A stretch of 64,000 nucleotides of DNA from Bacillus sp. FJAT-28004 (GTDB lineage Bacteria > Bacillota > Bacilli > Paenibacillales > Paenibacillaceae). The stretch spans positions 739,905 through 803,904 of the forward strand of contig NZ_LGHP01000001.1 in NCBI RefSeq assembly GCF_001280845.1, read 5' to 3'. Below the pieces are notes generated by a model. It searched no databases. It worked only from the letters and a program-made list of their open reading frames with translations, and was not told where the DNA came from. Of this stretch, positions 42,932 to 51,007 are shown piece by piece (the first letter of the stretch is position 1; the number at the start of each line of letters is the position of its first letter). The translations under genes were made by a program, and so were the position numbers.

Positions 42932-44038
42932 ATGGATAAACAATCGATGATTGCTTTCATTTTGGAAGAATATGCATTCGTAAAGGAGGAGAACCGCGCA
43001 CAGTTTGATGCTATCTTGCTGCGTCTTTCTGGTCATAAGGGCGGTATTTCGTTGGAGAGCTTGTTGACGTGGGAAGAAGATGACCTTACGCAGCTGCACC
43101 AAATCCTGTCCGGCCAAAAAATGACGCGTGAGTACGTGCCGGATATGATCCAAGCCTATGCCAGTATCGATAGAGCAAATTTGCCTTCGAAAATATCGTT
43201 TGGGCACATCGTGGAAACCGAACAAAAATGGGATAAGCCCCGCATTCATCGGCAATATGGCAACTACGAGGTGCCGCAGGCGATTAATCGGTTGTACGAG
43301 CTGGAGACGGAACTCGGAAGAGCAATGGATCTGGAGCTTGGGCTTATTATGCAAAAATATGATTTCCGCTATCATTGTACGCCGCCTGATTTCATTCCAT
43401 TCGCCAGTTCCGGTAGTGATGGCATTCACTATTGTTTCGTTACTGATTTTGGAGCTGTCACAGACTTGGAGCATGCCTGCATAGCAGTCGTATCGCCTAT
43501 GGATTATGACTCAGAAATATGGCTTGTAGCCAAAAATATAAAGGATTTCCTTCGTCTTATCATTACAGATAGGAGCCTATTATATAATAACCCTGCGACA
43601 TTCGCTGATTTCTTTGAAAAGATACGGGAGCAAAAAGAAGAGAATTCGGCGGAGCAGCAGTCACTGGAGCTGCGAAAGCTGAAGCAGCACTTTGGACTGA
43701 GTGAAATTCCGGACTTGGAAAAGTATATACAAAGTGTACATGAGGAAAGGGAGCAAGCGATTTGTATTCAAACGCTGGACACGATCGGTGTTATGCCGCT
43801 TTCTGGTCAGGCGGATTATACAGCAGATGAGCCGCTTTCCATCGATTGGAACGATAAGCGAGCACTCGATGATATTCTGCAAGAGGCCAGCCCGGAGAAG
43901 AAACTCGCATTCATTCGCGATGCCCAGCACAAGAAATTAATTATGGATGATAGACGGATACTTAGACGCTGCAAGAGCATATTGTCGGAGCTAGAGCTCT
44001 ATCATGAGCTGGGTAATTTACTTGAGATAATCGACTAG
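42932..44038 (+). CDS. Hypothetical protein with possible SUKH-like central domain
   Basis: 368 residues that I do not recognise with confidence. The central part 'PPDFIPFASSGSDGIHYCFVTDFG' followed by 'CIAVVSPMDYDSEIWLVAKNIKDFL' resembles the SMI1/KNR4 (SUKH) fold, in which 'F-A-x-x-G-x-D-G' and a later 'V-A-x-x-I-x-x-F-L' strand-helix are usual. The flanks are helical. SUKH proteins include toxin immunity proteins, but no polymorphic toxin gene is near. The ATG at 42932 has GGAG six bases upstream; the longer in-frame ORF from 42893 lacks one. The phosphatase-like gene starts 25 bases later. Confidence 0.5.
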   Translation: MDKQSMIAFILEEYAFVKEENRAQFDAILLRLSGHKGGISLESLLTWEEDDLTQLHQILSGQKMTREYVPDMIQAYASIDRANLPSKISFGHIVETEQKWDKPRIHRQYGNYEVPQAINRLYELETELGRAMDLELGLIMQKYDFRYHCTPPDFIPFASSGSDGIHYCFVTDFGAVTDLEHACIAVVSPMDYDSEIWLVAKNIKDFLRLIITDRSLLYNNPATFADFFEKIREQKEENSAEQQSLELRKLKQHFGLSEIPDLEKYIQSVHEEREQAICIQTLDTIGVMPLSGQADYTADEPLSIDWNDKRALDDILQEASPEKKLAFIRDAQHKKLIMDDRRILRRCKSILSELELYHELGNLLEIID

Positions 44039-44063
44039 GTGAATAATAAAACATTTCAGGAGC

Positions 44064-44405
44064 GTGTTCTCGATAAATATATTGTTTGTATGCAGTAGAA
44101 ACAAATGGCGAAGCTTGACAGCCGAGACGATTTTTCAAGGCGTCGGTGGCCACGAGGTGAGATCCGCCGGTACGGAAGAGAATGCCCGGATTAAGGTGAC
44201 GGCAGGTCATATTGGCTGGGCGGATCTTATTTTTGCCATGGAGAAAAAGCATATTCGAAGGCTGCAAAGCAAGTTTGGCCATGAGCTTGCTGGGAAGCGG
44301 CTGATCTGCCTTCACATACCGGATGAATTCGAATATATGAATGAAGATTTGATCGGTCTGCTGCAATCAAGCGTAGCTTCATATGTTGATGAGTTTGGCT
44401 TATGA
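44064..44405 (+). CDS. Low-molecular-weight protein tyrosine phosphatase-like protein
   Basis: About 113 residues. The P-loop 'ILFVCSRNKWRSLTAE' contains the C-x5-R-S catalytic motif, and 'HEVRSAGTE' matches the next conserved strand. The general-acid region is 'LHIPDEFEYM' rather than the usual D-P-Y, as in the short YwlE-distant family often annotated as protein tyrosine phosphatase. The start is odd: GTG at 44064 lies one base after AGGAG, while the family core starts at the ATA codon at 44073 or 44079. The 3' end overlaps the converging MerR-type gene by 6 bases. Confidence 0.75.
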   Translation: MFSINILFVCSRNKWRSLTAETIFQGVGGHEVRSAGTEENARIKVTAGHIGWADLIFAMEKKHIRRLQSKFGHELAGKRLICLHIPDEFEYMNEDLIGLLQSSVASYVDEFGL

Positions 44406-45110
44406 TCGTTGCTTTTGTTCGATTACGAGCAGAAGCTTATACAAAGAATGCGCTCCAAGCAGCTGATTCTTGTTGATTCGATTTAGAAACTGCATCGATT
44501 CACGCGCAATTTTTATCGCATTTTCTACACGGTTATCGTCAACCTCTTTCAGCACCTGCTGAATGATCTCAAGCGACCATACCGCCGCTTTGAAGGTGCG
44601 AATAATCAAGATTTGACGCAGGTTTGCTGGACTGAAGATGCGGTAGCCATTTTCCTTGTTGCGATTAATGGTAAGGAGTCCCATCTTCTCCCAGTGACGA
44701 ATAGCGGAGCTTGGTATCGTTGTTTCCTCGGATACTTCCCCAATGGTCATCCCTTTTCTTTTCCTTGCTGTATGCAGCAAATCAATTTCATCTGTCTCTA
44801 GCGCAAGAATCGTCTTATCGGCGATCGTTTTGTCACGGTGAAGTTCTGCCTGTGCGCCATTTACTAGCCATAACGCCTCATTCATCTCACCATGGATTAG
44901 CTTAAGCATCACTTCCTTGGTAAGCGTCATGCCAAAACCTTCATTCATCGCTCTGATACATTCAAAATAAGCAATGTGTTCCTCCGTGTATATCCGATAA
45001 CCGTTGGCGCCTCGTCCAACTGGCGGAATAATTCCCCAATCCTCATAATGCCTCAAAGCGTTTGTACTAATATTTAATTTCCTGGCAATATCAATCGGTC
45101 GGATAATCAA
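44400..45110 (-). CDS. MerR-family regulator with two DNA-binding domains (TioE-like)
   Basis: 236 residues made of two tandem MerR helix-turn-helix domains: 'IRPIDIARKLNISTNALRHYEDWGIIPP' at the N-terminus and 'MTIGEVSEETTIPSSAIRHWEKMGLL' near residue 120, each followed by a 'GYRIY/GYRIF' wing. This double layout defines the TioE-like group. TTG is the start because GGAGGTG lies 4 bases upstream. The gene is divergent from a UvrA2-type ATPase, the same pairing as TioE with the UvrA-like TioU in the thiocoraline cluster (recalled, not searched). It probably controls that gene in response to a DNA-binding drug. Confidence 0.85.
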   Translation of the reverse strand: MIIRPIDIARKLNISTNALRHYEDWGIIPPVGRGANGYRIYTEEHIAYFECIRAMNEGFGMTLTKEVMLKLIHGEMNEALWLVNGAQAELHRDKTIADKTILALETDEIDLLHTARKRKGMTIGEVSEETTIPSSAIRHWEKMGLLTINRNKENGYRIFSPANLRQILIIRTFKAAVWSLEIIQQVLKEVDDNRVENAIKIARESMQFLNRINKNQLLGAHSLYKLLLVIEQKQRS

Positions 45111-45317
45111 AAAACACCTCCGTTCATTATCTAAAAACATTAAACAACCATGGGAACCTTTTGTCAACAAAATCCGATTAAATCAGGCATTAGTATCAGT
45201 AACCTTCTCACTTGCATCAATGTAGTATGCTGGAATAAATGCTGGGAAAGGGATCGTAATAGGCGAAGCGTTGCTTACCAAAAAAAATGAATTACATTGT
45301 CAATGAGGAGGACATGC

Positions 45318-47831
45318 ATGAAAGATACGATAGTCATTACAGGTGCGCGCGAGAATAACTTAAAAAATATTTCACTCTCCATTCCCAAATACAAATTGGT
45401 TGTGTTGACAGGACCTTCAGGCTCCGGCAAATCAACGCTTGCAATGGACACGCTGCAAAGGGAATGTCAGCGGCAGTATATGGAGTCGATGGGGATGGTA
45501 TCGGATTCCATAAGCAAGCCGAAGGTGGAATCGATAGCGGGACTTTCTCCTTCTATTAGTATTGGTCAGCATGTCACCAATCGCAATCCACGCTCTACGG
45601 TTGGAACGGTCACGGATATTTATACTTATTTGCGTTTTGTCTACTCAAGGCTTAGCAGCCGTGCATGCAGCAGCTGCGGCGAAACGATACCGCCAACATT
45701 CGATGAAGAGAATGATATTGCTGCAGCTGAAGAAGAGGAAGGGCGCCAGACGATCGTATGTCCAGGCTGTCATCAACAGCATGAGAAGCTCGGTATGTCT
45801 CATTTTTCATTTAATAAGCCAGAGGGAGCCTGCGAAACTTGCAGCGGGCTAGGGCATGTTGCAACGCTCGACTTAGAAGCTGTATTTAATCCAGAGCTGA
45901 GTTTCCGTGGCGGCTGTGTGACCTACTTGTACGAAGTGTACCTCGATTATTATGCTAGCATTTTAACGGCAGCAGGAAACCACTATGGATTCACGTTTGA
46001 TCTCGATCTGCCATTAAAGGAGTATACAGAAATCCAGCGCGATCTGCTCTATTATGGCGTGGAGAGCGATGCATTCATGAGGCATTTTCCTAATGCCACG
46101 CCACCAAAAACAGTCGGGAAAGGCAAGTTTGAAGGCATCGTAACCGGCATGTGGCGAAGGTATAAAGAGAAGGAGAGCGAGCAAGGGGCAGCAGAAAAGG
46201 AAAACGATTATTTTAAGCAGGAAGGCTGTACGGATTGCAAGGGTATGCGTCTAAAAAAGGAAAGCAGGTCAGCTCTAGTAGCAGGAGCCTCGATCTCGGA
46301 AGTTTCCACTTGGTCATTGGAGGATTTGCTCACTTGGACGAAGCAGCTGCAGGATGCCGTGCCTTCTGGGGGACTGCCTCTGCTAGCTCCCGTCATGAAC
46401 GATATGCCGGTTCGTTTAGAGAGAATCATCGATGTTGGTCTTGGTTATTTATCACTTGATAGACAGACCGTCTCACTGTCGGGCGGGGAAGCGCAGCGTC
46501 TGCGATTAGCTTCACTTCTTGGGTCTGGACTTACTGGGGTGCTCTATATATTGGATGAGCCGACGACAGGCCTCCATCCGCGCGATACATCAGGCTTGCT
46601 TCGTGTTCTCATGCAGCTGCGTGATTTGGGCAACACCGTTCTCGTCATTGAGCATGATATTGAGGTAATGAGAGCTGCGGATCATATTATCGATATCGGT
46701 CCAGGCGCTGGATATCTAGGAGGAACGGTCGTTGGCGAAGGCAGCTTGGAGGAACTGATGGCAAGCGAGCATTCTGTAACAGGTGCATATTTGCGACAGG
46801 AAAGCTTGCCACCGGCAGTACGGACAAGAAGGCCAGGCAACGGTAAACAGCTGTCGATTGTCCATGCACATGCTCGTAATTTAAAAGGGTTTAACGTTGC
46901 TTTTCCACTTGGCAGTCTCATCTCGGTGACGGGGGTATCTGGCTCAGGCAAATCAACCTTGTTATTTGATTTGCTAGCTGAGGGAGGACAAGGAAAACAG
47001 CGCATCGTTGGCTGCGACAGCATCTCTGGCTTTGAACATATCGGCAATCAAATCACGGTCGATCAATCGCCGCTAGGTCGTATGCAGCGCTCGAACATAG
47101 CTACTTATACAGATGTATTTACACAGCTGAGAAATCTATTTGCGGGATTGCCTGAAGCGAAGCGCAGTCAGCTGTCCTCGAAGCATTTCTCATTCAATAC
47201 GCCAGGTGGACGCTGTGAGACCTGCCAAGGGCTAGGCGTATTGTCAGTAGATATGAGTTTTCTACCTGATCTAGAAATCCGCTGCACGTCCTGCAAAGGA
47301 AAACGGTTTAAGGATGAAGTGCTGCGCGTCACGTACGAGGGTTACTCGATATCGGATTTGCTTAATATGACAGTTGAAGAGAGCAGATCCGTGTTCAAAA
47401 GCAAAGCGAAAATAGCGAGCATGACCGAGCTGCTATGCGAGGTGGGGCTAGGTTATCTACAATGGGGACAGTCTGTAAAAACGTTGTCCGGCGGAGAAGG
47501 CCAGCGAATTAAGCTTGCTAAGGAGCTGAACAAGAAATCAAACAAGCATACTCTTTATTTGCTGGATGAGCCAACAACAGGTTTGCATCCAACAGATGTT
47601 GGCCAGCTGCTTGCTCTATTGAACAAATTAGTGGATGCCGGCAATACAGTTATACTGGTCGAACACAGCTTGGAGCTGATCCGGGAATCCGATTGGGTTA
47701 TCGATATAGGGCCTGAAGGCGGAGCAGCGGGAGGGAATCTTGTTGCTGAAGGAACGCCTGAGCAGGTAGCGGCAATTGCAACGTCCTATACAGGCCAGTT
47801 TTTAAAAAAAGCGCTGGCAGGCGGGTTTTAG
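45318..47831 (+). CDS. UvrA2-type excinuclease-like ATPase (drug-resistance class)
   Basis: 837 residues, about 100 shorter than housekeeping UvrA. Two ABC modules are complete: 'GPSGSGKST' and 'GVSGSGKST' (Walker A), 'LSGGEAQR' and 'LSGGEGQR' (signatures), and 'LDEPTTGLHP' twice (Walker B). Zinc-finger cysteine pairs are present, such as 'CETCQGLG' with 'CTSCKGKRF'. The short length suggests loss of the UvrB-binding domain, as in UvrA2 proteins that give resistance to DNA-intercalating compounds. AGGAGGA precedes the ATG at 45318. The divergent TioE-like regulator is the probable control protein. Confidence 0.88.
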   Translation: MKDTIVITGARENNLKNISLSIPKYKLVVLTGPSGSGKSTLAMDTLQRECQRQYMESMGMVSDSISKPKVESIAGLSPSISIGQHVTNRNPRSTVGTVTDIYTYLRFVYSRLSSRACSSCGETIPPTFDEENDIAAAEEEEGRQTIVCPGCHQQHEKLGMSHFSFNKPEGACETCSGLGHVATLDLEAVFNPELSFRGGCVTYLYEVYLDYYASILTAAGNHYGFTFDLDLPLKEYTEIQRDLLYYGVESDAFMRHFPNATPPKTVGKGKFEGIVTGMWRRYKEKESEQGAAEKENDYFKQEGCTDCKGMRLKKESRSALVAGASISEVSTWSLEDLLTWTKQLQDAVPSGGLPLLAPVMNDMPVRLERIIDVGLGYLSLDRQTVSLSGGEAQRLRLASLLGSGLTGVLYILDEPTTGLHPRDTSGLLRVLMQLRDLGNTVLVIEHDIEVMRAADHIIDIGPGAGYLGGTVVGEGSLEELMASEHSVTGAYLRQESLPPAVRTRRPGNGKQLSIVHAHARNLKGFNVAFPLGSLISVTGVSGSGKSTLLFDLLAEGGQGKQRIVGCDSISGFEHIGNQITVDQSPLGRMQRSNIATYTDVFTQLRNLFAGLPEAKRSQLSSKHFSFNTPGGRCETCQGLGVLSVDMSFLPDLEIRCTSCKGKRFKDEVLRVTYEGYSISDLLNMTVEESRSVFKSKAKIASMTELLCEVGLGYLQWGQSVKTLSGGEGQRIKLAKELNKKSNKHTLYLLDEPTTGLHPTDVGQLLALLNKLVDAGNTVILVEHSLELIRESDWVIDIGPEGGAAGGNLVAEGTPEQVAAIATSYTGQFLKKALAGGF

Positions 47832-47870
47832 AAGGAATGCTTGACTACAAAACTTCCCATATAAATGTAT

Positions 47871-47912
47871 AAAAGGGAGCTGCCAACGTTGATTACGTTC
47901 GCAGCTCCCTTA
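47871..47912. terminator. Bidirectional terminator after the UvrA2-type gene
   Basis: AAGGGAGCTGC pairs with GCAGCTCCCTT around a 17-base loop; it serves the converging MBL-fold gene too. Confidence 0.85.
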
Positions 47913-47916
47913 TTTG

Positions 47917-48666
47917 TTATTCTGCAGCCAGCTCTAAAATTCGTGCATTAACATGATCAGAATATAATCCGCCATGATAGCAGATGACTGTGTTTATGTC
48001 GTATTGCGTTAATTTTTTGATGGATTGTTTTGCGGTATCAGGGTCGAGACAATATTGTGGTGTTGGACCTAACAGTTGGTCGTTTTCAACGACTAGAGCG
48101 TCAGCTGCAATTAAAGTTTTACTAGCTTTATGATAAAGGCTAATATGACCGGGCGTATGGCCAGGTGTGCCGATGACGATAATGCCTCCGCAATACGGCA
48201 ATTCTTGCCCATCTGTAATGATAACATCAACATTCGCTTTAGGCGGATTTTCCAACGTCTTCCTGAAAGCGGCTCGCCATTCTTCCGGTACCTCTGCCGG
48301 CAAGGCTTTTAAGGCTTGCTCGATCGATTCTGGTGTAACTTTGAGCAAATGTGCTTCACCTTGAATGTAAGGAGCTTCTACTTTATCAGCAAGCACCTCC
48401 GCTTTATGAGGCAATTCCTTCAAAATCGCAGGCAAGCTCCCGATATGGTCGAGGTCTTGATGGGTAATGATGATTTTGGTAAGCCTCTCAAACGTAAGGC
48501 CAGCGCGCTCCACTTGCTCCTTTATTAATGGAACCTGCCCCGGATAGCCTGTATCCACTAAGATCGCAGTGTCGTGATCCCAAATCAAAGTGGGATAGAT
48601 CGTTTCCATCCGACCCATCATAATCGCTGAGATAGGCAACATATTAACTCCGCTTGCAATGTTCAT
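47917..48666 (-). CDS. MBL-fold metallo-hydrolase
   Basis: 249 residues. The metal motif is 'ITHQDLDHIG': H69-x-D71-x-D73-H74, with Asp at the place of the second His of the usual H-x-H-x-D-H. 'GTPGHTPGHISLY' supplies another metal His, and the final His is in 'CYHGGLYSDH'. The H-x-D-x-D-H variant recurs in a subgroup of Bacillales MBL proteins, so it is probably functional. Substrates in the family include lactones, thioesters and nucleic acids. GGAGGG precedes the ATG. Confidence 0.88.
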   Translation of the reverse strand: MNIASGVNMLPISAIMMGRMETIYPTLIWDHDTAILVDTGYPGQVPLIKEQVERAGLTFERLTKIIITHQDLDHIGSLPAILKELPHKAEVLADKVEAPYIQGEAHLLKVTPESIEQALKALPAEVPEEWRAAFRKTLENPPKANVDVIITDGQELPYCGGIIVIGTPGHTPGHISLYHKASKTLIAADALVVENDQLLGPTPQYCLDPDTAKQSIKKLTQYDINTVICYHGGLYSDHVNARILELAAE

Positions 48667-48797
48667 TTTAACCCTCCGCTACTGTTTAGAAGTTTTTACT
48701 ATGCAGGTGAGTTGCTAATTTCAAGTAACATCGTATCAGTAGTTAATAAGCATGTAAATAGAAAAATATTATATTATACCACAAAAATAATTATTTG

Positions 48798-49335
48798 TCA
48801 ATATGCAAATGCTGCGTTTTTCGTAAAATAACGCTTCAACTCTCGAATCATATGCTCGCGTCCGATTGGTCCCCAGGGATCCCACTCTCTTGATTCGGGA
48901 TAGTAAACACGGTTTTCCCTCACAGCACGGAGATTTTTCCATAATGTGTTAGTTGCCAGAGCATTCACTTCCGACTCTTCACTCCATATGATGAAGATGT
49001 TTTCGGGATTCAGCTCAATCAGATGCTCTAGTGCATTGTCTTTATAAATCGCATGCGTGACGCGCTCGTCGCATTGAAATTGCAAGCGATCGTAAAACAA
49101 TTCAGTTAAGCTGTGCTCAGAAACTCCGTAAAGGCGGCAATTGTTTGGGAGCAGTCTTATGATTACCCATTTACCTTGTTTTGTAACCGGAGCAAGTTTT
49201 TTTCTTGCATCTTGCTCAAGTATGATCATTCGCCGAATGATGCGCTCAGCTTCCCGTTCCTTATTAACTCGTAAGGCAATGCTCCGCAAATATTGCTCCC
49301 AGCTGGTTGAGTGATCGATGAAAATTGGAAAAAAG
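48798..49335 (-). pseudogene. C-terminal remnant of a siderophore-binding-type protein
   Basis: The minus frame encodes only the second lobe of a FecB/FhuD-type periplasmic binding fold: 'SWEQYLRSIALRVNKEREAERI' (the connecting helix), 'LTELFYDRLQF' and 'LIELNPENIFIIWSE'. The first lobe, signal peptide or AraC-type DNA-binding domain that would precede it is missing. The reading frame runs back to about 49335, where it collides with the permease remnant on the other strand. No start with a ribosome site is visible. It could derive from a Btr-like regulator (AraC plus binding domain) or a lipoprotein. Confidence 0.7.
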
Positions 49336-49911
49336 GCGTAAATCCTTTTCGCCTCGTGTTAGTCGGCATCGGAGTCGCTTCCGTTTTTGTCGGCGCTGAC
49401 GACATTTATGCTTGTGTTCAGCCCTGCGTATTCAGCAAGCTCCTCTTATATTTGGTTGACTGGAACCGTGTATGGCTCAACCTGGACATATGTATGGAAC
49501 CTTTTTCCATGGACCGTCGTCTTAATGGTTATCGCGTTCCTATATACGCGACAGACCAATATTCAGCTATTAGGCGATGAGCTTGCGATTGGTTTAGGCA
49601 GTCATGTACAGCGGCAGCGGTTTATACTTATCCTCATTAGCGTGGGGCTAGCTGGATCTGCAGTTTCAATAGGAGGTGTAATCGGCTTTATCGGCTTGAT
49701 AGCTCCTCATGCAGCACGTCGATTAGTGGGTCCTGTTGCAAGCAGGCTAATTCCGATTTCAGCTTTATTTGGCGGAATCATTGTAGTATTGGCGGATTTA
49801 ATTGCTAGAACGGCCTTTCTGCCGCTGGATATTCCGGTAGGCGTGTTTACGTCCGGAATTGGAGCACCTTTCTTTATTTATTTACTTTATCGGACAAGAA
49901 ATAATCGGTAG
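49322..49911 (+). pseudogene. Truncated and frameshifted FecCD-type iron-siderophore permease
   Basis: The plus strand retains the last 60 percent of a siderophore permease. It enters at 'KKGVNPFRLVLVGIGVASVF' in one frame, then continues as 'SALTTFMLVFSPAY', 'LLGDELAIGLGSHV' and 'GFIGLIAPHAARRLVGP' in another. The frames join if one T is removed from the run at 49384-49388. About 140 N-terminal residues are absent. 'GPVASRLIPISALFGG' and 'IPVGVFTSGIGAPFFIYLL' confirm the family. With a missing start and a frameshift it is not functional. Confidence 0.8.
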
Positions 49912-49948
49912 CAACGGTAGCGATTTTATGGAGGAAGGATGTGAGTAT

Positions 49949-50857
49949 TTGAAGCGTGGCTATATAATAGTCATTGGCGTGGTTGTTGTGGTTGCAGCAT
50001 TATTTATGTTTTTGTTTCGGGTAAATGAGGATCAGGTCATCGTCGAGCGGATGCTTTCTTTTGATCAGGCGGAGCCGAGTTCACAGGTGGTATGGAAGGA
50101 CCGAGAATCGATACGAGCATTTGAATATGCATTCCGATTTGGAAAGCGGCAGCCGGGAAAAGTAGATATCGACTTTCCTCCTTATACAGTAACATTAGGC
50201 GAGCAGCGTTATTTTCTATACATTTCGGAGCAATATGAACTGGGGAATTTCATGAAGCCGGGTGACACTGGAACGCTTTACAGAATAGGGAAATCATCTA
50301 CGGAGAAGATTAAAGCTCTGCTGAAACAGGCCTATTCGGTGAGTGGTTCTGTTACAGGAGGTGCAGATGAGAGGGATGTGGTGGATGTATCCAATAATAA
50401 AGATGGAGAAAAGCCGATTCCGCCAAGTATGTCGCCATCACCGATTGCTAGTGAACAGGAGACCTCATCTGTAGAACCTTCACAGTCACCGAATAATCAA
50501 GCGTATAAGCCTGCCTACTTGGACAGCTCGCAATTTTCCGATGAGGAGAAGCCGCTTATTGAGCTTATCAATTTTCGTATCAAATATATGCATGAAGAAA
50601 ATTGGGATGGCTTTTTGAGCTTGTATACGGAAAGCGTCCGCAAGGAACGCGAAAATTCAGGTAGCTTTACTGGATTCACAATTACGAGCATAAAGGTCGA
50701 ACAACCAATATCAATAAAAGAGCAAAAATCGTTGTTTGAGGCTGTCGTTCAAGTTATAGCAGCAAGGGATAATGAAGATGGCGGCAGCATGTCGATGTAT
50801 GTGTTCCATAAGAGCAAGAAAAAAGGTGCCGAATGGCGCATTGCTGATGTTGATTAA
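49949..50857 (+). CDS. Membrane-anchored protein of unknown function
   Basis: 302 residues. One N-terminal membrane helix ('GYIIVIGVVVVVAALFMFLF') is followed by an extracellular domain of about 110 residues, a Ser/Pro/Glu-rich linker (about 150-190) and a second domain of about 110 residues that looks like an NTF2-like/DUF4878-type cone ('LIELINFRIKYMHEENWDGFLSLYT'). No catalytic motif is seen. TTG at 49949 is the likely start with GGAGGAAGG upstream; an in-frame ATG at 49928 lies before that site. It begins 38 bases after the permease remnant but is intact. Confidence 0.65.
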   Translation: MKRGYIIVIGVVVVVAALFMFLFRVNEDQVIVERMLSFDQAEPSSQVVWKDRESIRAFEYAFRFGKRQPGKVDIDFPPYTVTLGEQRYFLYISEQYELGNFMKPGDTGTLYRIGKSSTEKIKALLKQAYSVSGSVTGGADERDVVDVSNNKDGEKPIPPSMSPSPIASEQETSSVEPSQSPNNQAYKPAYLDSSQFSDEEKPLIELINFRIKYMHEENWDGFLSLYTESVRKERENSGSFTGFTITSIKVEQPISIKEQKSLFEAVVQVIAARDNEDGGSMSMYVFHKSKKKGAEWRIADVD

Positions 50858-50895
50858 TGATGAAGTGCTAATTTCCTAATTGTTTCGATATGTAA

Positions 50896-50989
50896 AAAGA
50901 AATAGCGGAAGCAAATGTCATCCTACCCTCCTCATAGGCTCATTAGCCGGGAAAGAGGGTGTTTCGTACATTTGTTGCCGCTATTTTCA
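50896..50989. terminator. Long hairpin between two converging genes
   Basis: AATAGCGG, GCAAATGT and CCCTC segments pair with GAGGG, ACATTTGT and CCGCTATT. T-rich ends on both strands suit termination in both directions. Confidence 0.7.
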
Positions 50990-51007
50990 TGGTCTTAAAC
51001 GATGCTT

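Noticed and set aside
42797..43474. 225-codon minus-strand frame
   Set aside because: Antisense to the 42932-44038 gene, no ribosome site and no recognisable domain.
48798..49289. Treating the minus-strand binding-protein fragment as a normal short gene
   Set aside because: Family similarity continues upstream of its first possible start codon up to the junction, and half the fold is missing.
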